A DNA stretch of 64,000 bases from Oscheius sp. JU75 (lineage: Eukaryota > Nematoda > Chromadorea > Rhabditida > Rhabditidae), in contig JASJZC010000002.1 of NCBI GenBank assembly GCA_037178855.1, positions 3,844,001 through 3,908,000 of the forward strand. The letters run 5' to 3'. This document shows, one piece after another, positions 23,129 to 34,693 of the stretch. A program made the position numbers and the translations under genes. The notes below the pieces were generated by a model. It did no database searches. It had not been told where the DNA came from and saw only the letters and a program-made list of their open reading frames with translations. How positions within the stretch are numbered: the stretch's first letter is position 1; every line of letters begins with the position of its first letter.

Positions 23129-25982
23129 ATGCATGAGACGGAAGAAAGCAACAGCTCGGCGCCGTTGATGAGACGGGGAGATCTGATCCACAATGTCGTT
23201 GAGGGAACCGTGGAACAGTACAAGGTTCTGGACTTTCTGGGAAAGGTAATATACAGTTTATCAGTTCACGTAGAATCTTCAAACTGTTTGCACATGCTCT
23301 TAGGCGTCATTTCCCGTCTCCCAGCGCCGTTCGCTTTGCGACTTAGCCTCCTGACACATAGACGAAAGCAAACCGTAATTGGAAGCCGTCTATACAGGCA
23401 GACATCAAAGGGAGACAGGCCGGATCATCGCCTTTGTACATTTCCCGTGTTCGCATGGTTGCCTCTGGCGCGTAGAGAGAGTGAAATGACCTGATGATCG
23501 TGATCGTTCATCACCCTCGGAACGAGCGTTCTTTTTCCGCATGCAAATTAGGGCAGACCGGTTCAATTTGGTGAGGGTAAAAATTGTCGTTTTCAGGGAG
23601 GTTTTGGAGAATGTTTCGCGGCAGAAAGTGCTTTGATGAGGAATTATGTGGCGATCAAGGTGGTCAGCAAGCTCAGGCTCAAGGACAGGCAAACGCAGAA
23701 GATCTTCCGGGAGATTGACATCCACAGGTTTGTTTTGAAACCCTCAGCCCGCTACTAGTTACCAAAAAGAGAAACTAACAAAGCTCTGTTCAGACTGGCG
23801 CACCACCCGAACATCGTCCGAATGTTTGATGCCTTCCAAGACCGAAGCAACTTTTACATGGTCATGGAACTGTGCAAGGCCAGCAGTCTCCTCAATCTGA
23901 TCAACGACGAGCACAGTAAGTTTTTTTCTCTGAACAAGTACGAAACGTGGCACAAGTGGTTTTGTGTGTCAATATATGAAAATCGTACGTCTCGTTGTGT
24001 CCAGCCTTGAGTAAACACGATCTCACCTCCTTTTTGTCGCCGTCCCTTTATCATTTTCCGGTGGCTATTCAAAAAGAAGGCCATTCGTCACGAGACGCGC
24101 CATAAGATGTATAGTTCTTTTGGCGGCTGACCGCTACTGACGAGTGAGGGGGACAATCTCCGTTTTCAGTGAAAAAGGGTAACTTCGACGAATGGCAGGG
24201 ATCGCGTTATGTGAACCAACTCTGCGATGCCGTAATCTACTTGGCAAAAAGGAACATCATTCACAGAGACTTGAAGCCGGGCAATGTACTTATTGGTATT
24301 GCTTTTTGTCTTTTTGTCACAAGATCAGAGTTTAGCTCACAACGGAGACATCAAGCTCGGAGACTTTGGCCTCGCCTCGAAAATGGAACATCTGACTCGG
24401 GGAAGCGTCAGTGGGACACCGAACTACCTAGCCCCAGAGGTTATCTGCAAAGAGGGACACTCTCTGGCCAGCGAGGTCTGGTCGATCGGGTGTCTCATCT
24501 ACTGTATGCTCGTTGGAAAGCCTCCTTTCGAGTCGGACAGTGTCGAATCGACCTACGATAGAATACGAAAGGGACACTACTCGTTAGTTAAAGACTAATT
24601 TGCAAAAAACCAGAGAATTTTTAGATACCCAGACAGACCCGATGTCAGTTTTAATGCCAAAGAATTGATCAGAGAGTGTTTACACCCGAATCCTGAGAGT
24701 CGAGTCGGAATCTACTGGATCATTGACTACATTTGGCTACAGAATACGAGAGGAGGAGGCTATCCATTGATGAGGTAGTAGTTAACTGTCTCTATCTTAT
24801 TTCAGTTTTAGAGCCAAGTCGACAGGCAACATAATCCCAAAAGACATCAATGGAAACCAGTGCCAACTTCCGAGATATCTTCGTCCCAAGTCCGCCATGA
24901 TGAACTCTTCAGTCCCTGACAGAGTGAGTTTTGAAGACTAGTCAAAGACAAGAGTCTGTTCAGTCTCGAAGAAAGTCCTTTACGGCGTCTCACGACTCTG
25001 GTTTCGGATCAGAGTCGGACATGTTCCGTACCTCCAATGCCGCCTTCCATAATCTGATAGAGAAGATTGGTCAGTACGTGGACAGTATAAAGAATGTCAG
25101 AGGTAGGGAGTTCTTTTGTTTTGTTCAGTTTACCTTTTTCAGCAAACAGTCTGATGCTGTCTCCCTCTACCATGCCTCCAGTGGCAATAGCCAAATGGGT
25201 CGACTATTCGAATAGACGAGGCTTCGGATGCAAACTGACCGATGGAACATTGACAGTGAAATTCAATGAAGGCGCCTGTCTAAGCTGGCCGTAAGTTTTG
25301 GAATCAATTCGAAATATGTAGTCTTTTAAGTAGCAACTCTGAATACCTTCTCTACACATCCCAGCCCTTCGCCACTCCAAAGTTTTTGACTCTGGCTGGT
25401 AGTCTGACTCCAACAGAGAAGGAGCATCTAGAGACAGCCGAAGAGTACGGAGAGTACATGGATCGGGAGCTTCAAGGACTTGATCTTTTGACTGACAGCT
25501 GTCCGAAGTCCCTGTCCGACTCGATTTACATCGTCTACCACCATCTAGACGCCCACCACCTCCTGGTCATGTTCAACAATGGCTTGATACAGATGACGCT
25601 GTTGGATTCCAAGACCAAGTTGATATTCTGGAAAGAGGACACTGATCGTCATGTCGGAGTGGCTATTCTGACCAGAGATAAAGCTCCCTCCGCCTACAGG
25701 ATCGTCCCTCTCGACTGTCGAGAAATCTTCAGACCAGACGACTCTATGGTCCCAATCAGGCCTCCGACCAGGTAATCCTTCATCTCTTGAAAGAACCGCC
25801 AGAGCGCGCTCATCCTCTATGAATCGAAACGTGGGTGTAAATGGCCTCGTTTCTTCAGCAATCTCACTTCCGTAATGCCATGTTCCAGAATCTACGAGAT
25901 GTTCGGCGAGGCCATCGCTCTCATAGAGCAGGATCTGCTTCGACTCAGTACTCCACGAGCCGTACAGGTCACTTCGTGCTAG
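23129..25982 (+). CDS. Polo-like kinase (PLK1/2/3 type) with two polo boxes
   Basis: Ser/Thr kinase of mitosis or stress signalling. Exons 23129-23245, 23597-23727, 23794-23915, 24170-24295, 24336-24582, 24625-24774, 24806-24923, 24964-25102, 25143-25290, 25331-25771, 25859-25982 give 620 aa (PLK1 has about 600). P-loop LGKGGFGECFA at 37-47, VAIK lysine near 55, catalytic IIHRDLKPGN near 152-161, then LGDFGLAS and SGTPNYLAPEV. The activation-loop Thr of PLK1 is replaced by Ser (RGSVSGT). Polo box 1 begins at KWVDYSNRRGFG (about 400). Polo box 2 has HHLLVMFNNGLIQMTL and the KLIFW strand. Two polo boxes argue against PLK4; divergence leaves the exact PLK subtype open. TTTCTAG four bases before the ATG is a likely trans-splice acceptor. 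Confidence 0.93.
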
Positions 25983-26201
25983 TTCTACTTTCCATTCATC
26001 CTCCTGCTCATTCCACACGGGTTCCCCTTCTCTTCTTGACAGTTTCCTAGTCTCATAACTCCCTCCCTTCTCCCAAATTCATGATCAAGTTGCTGTGTAT
26101 CTTCGGGTAGACAAAGTATATCTGTGTATAAAGATGACTCTATAAATCCCATATTTATTTGTTAAGGGTTAACAGATATCTCTCAGGAAGGAAGGATAGG
26201 A

Positions 26202-27206
26202 TTAGATGAGAGATCCAGGGAAGCCGGCCTCACGTCGTTTTCGAAGAAGGCAGCTCAGGGGGGAGAACTCGCAGTCGTTCCAACCGTAGTCTCGCTTCTC
26301 AGCCAAGAACTCGTAGCGCATCGGGTCCACAGCCGGTGCCTGAAAATGGAGGGATAATACTTAGATCGAAGTCAAAGGGTTTCTGAACCGAAAGAGTTGG
26401 TATCTCGGGCTTACAAAACTGAACAATGGCCTAGTAGCAACACCTGGTTTGTATCTACCTTCACCACCTCCTAAACTTGGTAGAATCGTACGAACTTTAC
26501 GCTTTTGCTCCCTCCGGAAGCAGTCAAAATACTGTTTAGTATTCACTCCTCGATTCCGTCTCCCGCGCCTACGTTTTGTCCTATTTGAATGGCCTGAGAG
26601 CATCCGTCCAAGTTGAAAGTTCATTTCCGAACCCCCGGCTTCAATCACGGGATAAACACCGGGGAGCGGAAGATGAGAATCCAAGTCAGGAGGTGTCAAA
26701 TAACTTGAGAGGAGGCGGTCAATTAGACGGAGATCGGGCTCAAATTTTGTTTAAAAGGAGCAATTACCCTAAAAACAAGATGATAATCTTTGGAATGTCT
26801 GCCTAATAGTTTATGTTTTCTTTGAAGACGGGACGCCCTAATGACTCCTTCGAATGCGACCGCCCTCTAGAATTATCAACCAGTACTTAATCTTGATCTT
26901 TCGGGGGCAGAGGAAGATGGCTCCGCTCCCAGGCGAAACCGACAGAAGCGTCCATTTGCGAATCAGTTAGCCGGTGGAAGAGCCACATAAAGAGCCCCGC
27001 TTTACGAGCCTATCCCGATTTCAGAGGGAACAACAGCGTCTGCCTGGTCTCTTTTCGATGAGGTTCACAAGCTGAGTATCTCAAGCCAGAAACAACTCTT
27101 TTGAAGTGGCAAAACGAGAAAGCTTGCTCACCTTGTTCCGTGCCAAAGTCACAGCCAGAAGAGTGACAAGAAGAAGGAGGAGACGAAGGAGTTGGTCGGA
27201 GCTCAT
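26202..27206 (-). CDS. Allatostatin-C-like neuropeptide precursor
   Basis: Two exons, 27132-27206 and 26202-26339, separated by a 792-nt intron, encode a 70-aa secretory precursor. Residues 1-22 (SSDQLLRLLLLLVTLLAVTLA after the Met) form a signal peptide. A dibasic KR at about 40-41 precedes a 16-residue peptide ending at a basic RKRR site. The peptide core is WNDCEFSPLSCLL; its Cys-x6-Cys loop with aromatic, Ser/Asn-Pro and aliphatic-Ser positions matches the allatostatin-C core (CYFNPISC in insects). This implies a single disulphide-looped neuropeptide acting on a somatostatin/AST-C-type GPCR. There is no C-terminal Gly for amidation, as in AST-C. The alternative is a chance short ORF, but signal peptide, processing sites and Cys loop together argue against it. 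Confidence 0.8.
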
Positions 27207-28324
27207 TTTCTACAGTGAAGGTGAGGAGGCGAGAAGGGGCAGGCCGATGTGTGCGTGTGCTGAGACCGACGTCGAGGTTGGCCACGCCTCTTCTGAAGAA
27301 ACGAGTAAAAGAGTCAGGAGGCTAGACGTCAATGGTTGTAGAGAAGGAGTAGGGAGGAGAGAATGATTGTTTGAGCAGTGGTATTATTTGTAGCTCACGG
27401 TATTCCACATAGACTAGGTCAGAACACTGTTCAGTGAACAGTAGGCACTACTATTTATTGTTGTTGCATCGCTGGAACCCATCAAAATTATCCTGTTCTA
27501 GACTATGATTAAAGAACTTCGATGCCTAATTACTTTGGCGTAACAATTCCAAACTAACAAAAAAACCGAAAGCTAAACAATTACCCCGCAAGAGTTCTGC
27601 TTTTCGTTCAAGTATCTAGACTTCATATCTGGTTGCATTTTCCAGAGTAAAGTCCAGATCTTCTTCCCACACCTTTCAAACTAAAAGGTCAATTGAAGGA
27701 CTTTGAGATCCGATTGAAAGTGGGATTCTCCAAGACCTGAGTCAGTTTTCTTCCTGAGCGGACACACTTAGTTTTTATCCTTCTCCGTGATTTTCTCTCA
27801 CTTTATCAACCTCCAGAGACGGGAAGGACAAAGATAATGAGTGCATTGAGGGCTTCATAAGAAACCCTTTACGTTTTATGACACGCTCGAACAACATATA
27901 AAGTGAATCAGGTGTTGTTCCTGGAAAATGGGACTGGAGAAAACAGCATTTTACGGTTCACTTTCGGAGCTAAAGTTTGTCGCATTCCAGTAACTGGACA
28001 GAGCTCAGAAAGATCTTGCGTGGCCATAATTTTCAAAAATGCAGTCATTCTTTCTCGTTCTTTCAGTTTGCATACGTATTTGAGAAGAAAAATGAGACTT
28101 CACCTGAGGAAGAAGTCATCCCACCAACTTCCGGGAAGAAATTCGAGTCGTCTTCGTATCGGTAATAGTTTTATTGTTAGACTACGGAAAACAAGAAAAG
28201 TTGAATGAGATTGAAAGCAAAAAAAGGATAACAATCAAAAGTGGTCAGCGACGTACAGTACAATCACGGGTACGGTAGATCAATGAGAGAGAATAGAACT
28301 CTTCGGAGGGCTATACAATACACT
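27207..28324. other. Intergenic region neuropeptide to neprilysin
   Basis: 1.1 kb, including the neuropeptide promoter on the left and the neprilysin 3' flank on the right. AT-rich, with open stretches under about 100 codons and no supported exon. Confidence 0.4.
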
Positions 28325-31300
28325 TTACCAGACTCGACACTTCTCCTTTGGATTCATCGGACTGCCGACGGGGCAGTGGAAGGCTCGAGCGAAGTCCTTC
28401 GAGTTACTCAGGGGACCTTTGACTCGGATCGGGCCGGGAGAATGCTCAGATGTTCGAAGTTTTCGGATGGCCTCCTTGTCGTTCATTGTTCCGCACCAGA
28501 TCTGGAAGGGTTTGGTTATCTATTGAGATAATTCCGACTCTCTTCCTTTTTGAAAAGAGTACCGAGACTCTGGGATGGGAGAGTCAGTCAAAACTGAGTT
28601 TGAAAATTCAGAGTAGTTTCACTTTGAGCCCCGACGTCAGGGAAGATCTCTCTCAGTCATCCACAGGTTCTTAAACGGACTAGTCTTTGAAAGAGTCTTC
28701 TAAAATCTCTAGGTTCTCTAGACTCTAACTGGGGATAATCATCTTCATCCAGACTGGGCCCGGTTCAACAATGTGAGTTTTGGAAACCTGTTCGAACGGG
28801 AAAGGGGTACAAACCTGAGCATAATTCAGGAAGAAAAGCTGGTCGTGTGTCAAGTTGACTCCTGGCAGTGTAGGTGGAAGAGTGTGCTGCTTCTCGTATT
28901 TCTTGTAAGCCCTGAACCATCTCACTGTCTCTGCCGAGCTCTTGCTCTTACTTGTAAGCCTGTTTCAGCCCTCCGTTGTCTGCGATGTTCTCTCCCTTCG
29001 TCGACCTTCCGTTGATTTTCATCGAAATCTGCTCCAAGAGGTATTCCGAATACTGTTTCTCAATGCACTCGGCCTTCTCCTCGAACTTGGCAATGGTCAC
29101 ATTGTCCCACCATTGTCTGATGTTTCCGAGATTGTCGTACAGGCGTCCTGAATTTTCGATGAGTCGCCCAACAAGAAGAAAAACCTCGATCGTCGAATCC
29201 GTGAGTGATCTCGTGTCCGATGACGACTCCGATGCCACCAAAGTTCATCGAGCTCGGGAAGTCTTTGCTGTAGAAGACGGGCTGTAGGATTCCAGCCGGG
29301 AAGACTAAACATGTCTGTTTACACCTTTTGCTATTCTCTATCGCTCACTGATCTCATTGGTGTTCGGGCTATAGAAGGCATTGACGAGAGCTGCTCCCGC
29401 GACCCATCTGGAAATAACGAGACTAATAATCGAATACGGTAGCTGGAATGCGTGGGAAAGTGGCCAAATCGGGGATGACTTGCAAAAGAGGCCAAAGGAC
29501 TTACCTTTCCCGATCCACAGGCTGATTGATCCTCTCCAAAACATCGCGCTGGTATTGCTCGTAAAACTGGAACTTGGTCTTGTAGTAGCCTCCGCGGTAA
29601 ACCTAAATTTGTTCAATTGGTATCACACTAGAAAAAGGATAACCTGAAACATGGCATACTCTCTGTCCACAGCTGTCGAATCATTCAAATAGTCCGGGTA
29701 TCCAATCTTCTGCTTCATGGTTCGGACCTTCTGCTTGGCGAAATCCTTGGTTTCTGGAGTCAACCAGTCTTCGGTCACCAATAAATCGACAAAGGCTTCC
29801 ATGATGAGAGAGATCATCTCTTCGACCTGAATGAAACATGTCAAAGAGATCTAAAAAAAGAAGTAACCTGCTCCTTGGCCTCGTGATCGAAATGATGCTG
29901 AACGTAGATGGACGAGGTGGCCATGGGCATCAGGGAATTGATCCGTGTCACGCAACCGTGCCAACGAACTTTCTGCACATTCATCACTGAATTTGAAAAA
30001 GTCAGTTTCCAGAATACCAAACAAACAGTTCAAGGTCTTGTAGAACTTGAAGATGGTCAGGGCAAAAGGGTCGGGAAGATCACGGAGCATGGTCTTGAAG
30101 AACCAGCACCATTCCAGGTAGTTTATGATCTTTCTGCAAGTCCTTTTATTTTTTAGGCAATATACGAAAATGACCTCTTATCGAACTTCGGGAGAAGAAC
30201 ATCCAGTCTTTTCAGGAACTCCACTCCGTAGACAACAACTTCTGTCTTGTCGTTGAACTGGATAGGCGAGGCATCCTGAACTTTGTTTTGAAACTTTTTA
30301 CGTGACTCTCAGCCAAAACTGCGGAGTTGTCTATTTTGAGAGAGGCGACTCATTTCCCCCGTCGTCCGGAACTCAAAAATCTCCGATTCAATTAAGTCAT
30401 GTTCTTGTTTTCGGTGACTCTATTTACTCGGAGAGCAGATGGCTCTTTTGGAGTGAAATTGCTCCCCAAGATTTTTAGGGGCTAACCTTATTCCTGATTT
30501 CCTGGAAGACGTGATTGAAGAAGAGGAGCCAGTCAAAGTTCGGCAGCATGCGCTTCATGTCCCCGAGACTCATCTTCGTATACAGCTCGGCAATGTCGTG
30601 ACGCTGCTCATCAGCCATCGTGATCTGAATCCGATTAAGTGACTGTTCGAGAAGGACTCACATTGGCCAGAGCTGTTTCAAACTCGATAATCTCCTCTGC
30701 GTCTCGAGTCGCTCTCATCGGTTCGGCATTCAGGAGAACGAGGACGTCCCGGATCAAAGTCATGTAGGCTAGACGTTCCTCATTCTCTGCCAAGACGTAA
30801 AAGTCTCGAGCGAAGAGGTTCAGAGCAGGTTGATCGATCTGGAAAGAGTTTTAGGCTCGATAAGACATGGGTCAACTGACCAGAAGGACATGTTTCTCTG
30901 AGTTCTTGTCATCAGGTTGAACTGTGGCTTTGAAGAGGGAGTCTGCTCGGAACTTTGCGACCATGTCAGCTAAATTGACCTTTTATGAGGAGTAAAAAAG
31001 CTTACCATAAAGTTTCTCGATGGTGGTTCCCGGGTGAAGAGGATGTCCGAGAGAGGGCCATCCTCCAAAAGACTTGACCACCTCGTCGAATGTTTCCCTC
31101 CAGTTGTCGAAAATCTCAGCTAAAGATATGATTGATGGTTTCTAAAGAACTTCTTACACTCATTTAGACACAACCTGTAGAAGAATTTGGCCTTTCCAAT
31201 GGCTGATTCCGTATCCAGAGGCTCGTCGCGACCCGTCTTATCTTCGAGCAGCTCTTTCAGAGCAAATTCTAGATCCTGGCCGAGATTTTCGAAATTTGAG

Positions 31301-32440
31301 ACACTCGGCGCGTCGTCAGGTATTGGGTGGTTCTGAAGGTGTGAGTTTACAAAGAGAGAGGGAGAGAACAGATCACCTTAATCCAGAGACCGCAGGCGTA
31401 CTCGTAAAAATCAACGCAAGGGTCTACCGTGGAGTTCATAGAAGACAATATTACGGATGCTGAAAGGAAATTAACAGTTTCTGACAGGTATCTGGTATGT
31501 CAAATGACCAATTTCTTTTCGACTACCTCTAAAGCTGTCGAGACTAGTAGTTTTCTGTCAGTACTCATTAGCTGACCAATTGTAACTTTGCCAGGAATTA
31601 ACAAACTTGGCTATTGACTTGATGGGGCACAATTGACAGTTTTGCTTTTTCAGTTCAATTGGTGTCCTATATCCACATGTCCATGTTCCTTTGTCCACGT
31701 AGTTCTCTCCAGTCACACTACCGCAACAAAAGCAACCTTCTTCCATAGACACAAGACACTTCCAAACTAACTTGGCTTGTCAACTCTAACATCTACTGTC
31801 ACAAGGTGACTAACTGTTGACTTTAGACACATAGAGACCTTTGGGTATTTAGAGCTAGAAGGCAGCATTGTTGCTTAATTGGTTAGCTTTGACACTTCAA
31901 GTCGGATTGTCTGTCTCTCAACTGATGGGAATATTCAGATTGCCAAAGAGTTCAGTTTCCCCACACATGTTTAATCCAGTAGCAAAAAAACAATTCCTAA
32001 GTTCAACCTTTTTCTAACTGCCTATGTGATGACGTAGACCTGTGTACGCCATGCTTGACTATTGATCAAAGTGATTTAAAACACGACACATAGGTCATAG
32101 ACTACGAGGGTTCAGGTGACTTCACAGCTGTTTTTCGACGAGTCCCCTGTTCTCTTTTGTCTCTATGCTGCCCAATCATGCTCGGAGGTTTCTCTTTTGC
32201 CAGTAACCTCATTGCTCATCAGATTTAGCCGGCGGGCAATTCTCACTCTTCTGTGTCACATCAGGCCCCGGAAGTATCGAAAAAAGAAGGAGACTGACCT
32301 GTTCGGATACATCCTGGTGTCATGCATACTTCTTCATGATGTGCAGTAAAATATAAATATAGGAAAGCGGCCAAAAGAGCTACAGCTAGGAGAAAAAAGA
32401 TGACAGCCAAAACGGCGAAGACGCGTTCTCGCGCCGCCAT
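28325..32440 (-). CDS. M13 peptidase, neprilysin-like
   Basis: Type II membrane zinc metallopeptidase that cleaves extracellular peptides such as neuropeptides. Seventeen exons (32299-32440, 31377-31459, 31158-31332, 31006-31119, 30881-30969, 30662-30838, 30487-30624, 30175-30275, 30027-30133, 29868-29986, 29644-29826, 29505-29602, 29349-29407, 29185-29304, 28952-29147, 28815-28911, 28325-28501) give 724 aa. Residues 1-10 are cytoplasmic, 9-33 a membrane anchor, then an ectodomain with [14 protein letters not shown], substrate motif [12 protein letters not shown], zinc motif [10 protein letters not shown] (about 559-568), third zinc ligand in GENIADNGG, and the terminal CRVW. All catalytic residues look intact, so it should be active. 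The start is the ATG just before the membrane anchor. An 839-nt intron follows exon 1. Confidence 0.95.
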
Positions 32441-34687
32441 TCGCGGCTTCGAAAGAGCCAGATCCGTAGGCACTTGGCCGGCCCTAAACCCTTTTAATCA
32501 TACCTTGTAACAAAAAATAACTACCTTTTCGGCCCGATGGCTTTGAGCTAAAAAGGAGGTGGCTAGGCGGCTGCTCGGCCTCCGTGGCTACACCGGATCT
32601 GAACTGACTTTTTATTTTTCAAAACGAGAAAAGGGACAAAAACAAACAATGGGAAGGGGAGGAATCTGCTCTAGACAATGAGCAGTGATGGATGAGGCCA
32701 TCATCTTCGGGACCAGCTTCGCTCATGAGAGAGATGTCGCAAAGTTTAAGTTTTGCCTATCTGTCTTATCTCTTCCGCTCTGTGACAGAAAGCCGCATGA
32801 GTCATTTGCAAGGGATGTTTTCATTTCCAATGGACATAGTGCGAACGATGTGAATATCCGCTTTGACTTTTGAGTCAAGATAGAAAACAGTGAAAAGGAT
32901 TAAAGGGGAAAGAATCGTCAGCGAAGAACCAAGTTTCGAAAGTATCTAGATCAGATCAAATAACTCAATCTTCGAGAAATAACACGAGGAAGTGATCTGA
33001 GAAAAGATAAATTTGGAGAGGATATTTTCAAGCCGTTTGTCTCGGACAAAACTGTTGCGGTCCTCGTCATTAGCAGCTGGGTTAAAAGAAAGAGGGAAGG
33101 ACAGATGAGTCAAAAAATCGTAAACAAGTGGACTGTCCATGACAAGGAAATTCGTAAAGGTTCTGAAACATGTGACGATAATAGGCGAAGAAGGGCATAT
33201 ACCAAGGCTCAAATCATGGATTAGATCTATCTTTCGTTGTTCTTACCGCGTCACACGGTTTGCCTGATTTTCTGAATGAGGGTGCCATCCAGAAACTTTA
33301 GGTTAAGACTCTCGACCAGGCAACGGATCCTAACAATAGTTCCAACTGAATAGGAATACGGGGATCAGGGTCAACAGAGGAATGCCGATGGATATTGAGA
33401 TCGTGACAAGCAATCATTTGCCCGTAAACAACATCTAACTGTTCTAAGCGCCGTATGAAGGAAATAGTTAGAAATTAGGTCAGATGCAATGGCTGAGTGG
33501 ATTGAGCTATCTCGAGCAGCAATCTCTGCTCATTAGCATAAACTGGCAACATGCTTTGGAGAAAGCCGAACTGCGCAAGGACAGCCCCGGAAAGACGAAT
33601 ATCCTGTAGTGATTGCTGTCCTGAGAAAAAAGTGCGGTAAAAGTACGAATATAGGAGGAACACAAGGGCGAGAGAGGGCGCTAGCACGCGTTCCCGCCGA
33701 AAAATGCTTTCGCGTCCCGTTGCCTCCCGGCTCTGAAAAAAGGTGGGACCAATGCCGAGCTCTCTCGGACATTGAAAGTTCGCCCGACAATTAATCGATT
33801 GAGTCGAGAGTGAGAGAGACACCACAGCTGTGTAAAAGAGTCACAGGGACACGAGGGCCAGATATAATGAGTTGGATCATATAGCTGAGAAGCAGAGAGC
33901 AGGAAGCAACTGCGCTTCCGGACAAGTTCTCTGTCTTTCATCTAGTTAAGATCTATCAGCAGTAATTGGGGTGACGTGGGGGTTTCTTCCAGATCATGCT
34001 GGCAGCATTCATTGAAGAGAATCCCTGGAATCTATCTATTGCTTGTCTTTGCTTAGCCACACCCCTATCATTAGCTTGTAACCCTTGTAGCCTGTCAAGT
34101 GTTATCCTAGATTAGAGTTGTCAAGTCGAGCGAAAAGAGTCGAATTGGAAAACCGAGCACTGTTAAGATAGGTCCTGATTTTTGAACATGGCTTATACAA
34201 ATAACCAGATTTGACAGCTTTGGGTTAATTAGATAGGCTAGGCTACTGTAGTGGTATCTCGGATGCCTGTACAGTAGAGACGACGTTTGATACATTATAG
34301 AATGGACAAAGCCTTAGGAATGACACACTATAACTTTGGTGCAACAGTAACTCGATTTACTGTGTACGCAGGAGATAAGTGGGGCAAAAGGGCAGTCTAG
34401 TGAATATAGCTTTTGGATCAGGGAGAGAGGTCGGAAGCGGTGTTTGAGAGTGCAACAGATGTTTAGAATCAGTCTCAAGTGGACGTAAATAAACAGGGAT
34501 GCGCTTTCAGAAGATCAGGAAACTGCTGTCGCACTCTGATTCGAGCCTCGTAGTAAATGTCTACGTAAACAGGGCGCTTGCAAGGTCAGTAAGCTTAGAA
34601 CGTATAAACAATGAATCTGCGTCATCGCAGCTAAATTTCTTCTAATTAGCGGCCGGATAGGCTGGAAAACCATGAATCTCGGGCAAT
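32441..34687. other. Gene-poor interval between neprilysin and acid phosphatase A
   Basis: 2.2 kb without supported exons. Open stretches at 33475-33941 on the minus strand overlap in different frames and resemble no family. The left end should hold the neprilysin promoter; GGTTTAG near 32484 could be its trans-splice acceptor. Confidence 0.4.
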
Positions 34688-34693
34688 TTTATT
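34688..34693 (-). terminator. AATAAA signal overlapping the stop codon of acid phosphatase A
   Basis: In sense orientation the sequence is TTC TAATAAA, so the stop codon at 34692-34694 shares four bases with a perfect AATAAA. The mRNA would have a very short 3' UTR. Confidence 0.45.

Noticed and set aside
29349-29602. Apparent frame break in the neprilysin
   Set aside because: Short intron 29408-29504 with GTAAGT and TTTCCAG explains it; the spliced frame is continuous and conserved.
33481-33560. A-box-like TGGCTGAGTGG, possible tRNA
   Set aside because: No B-box (GGTTCGANTCC) or pairing acceptor stem within the expected distance.
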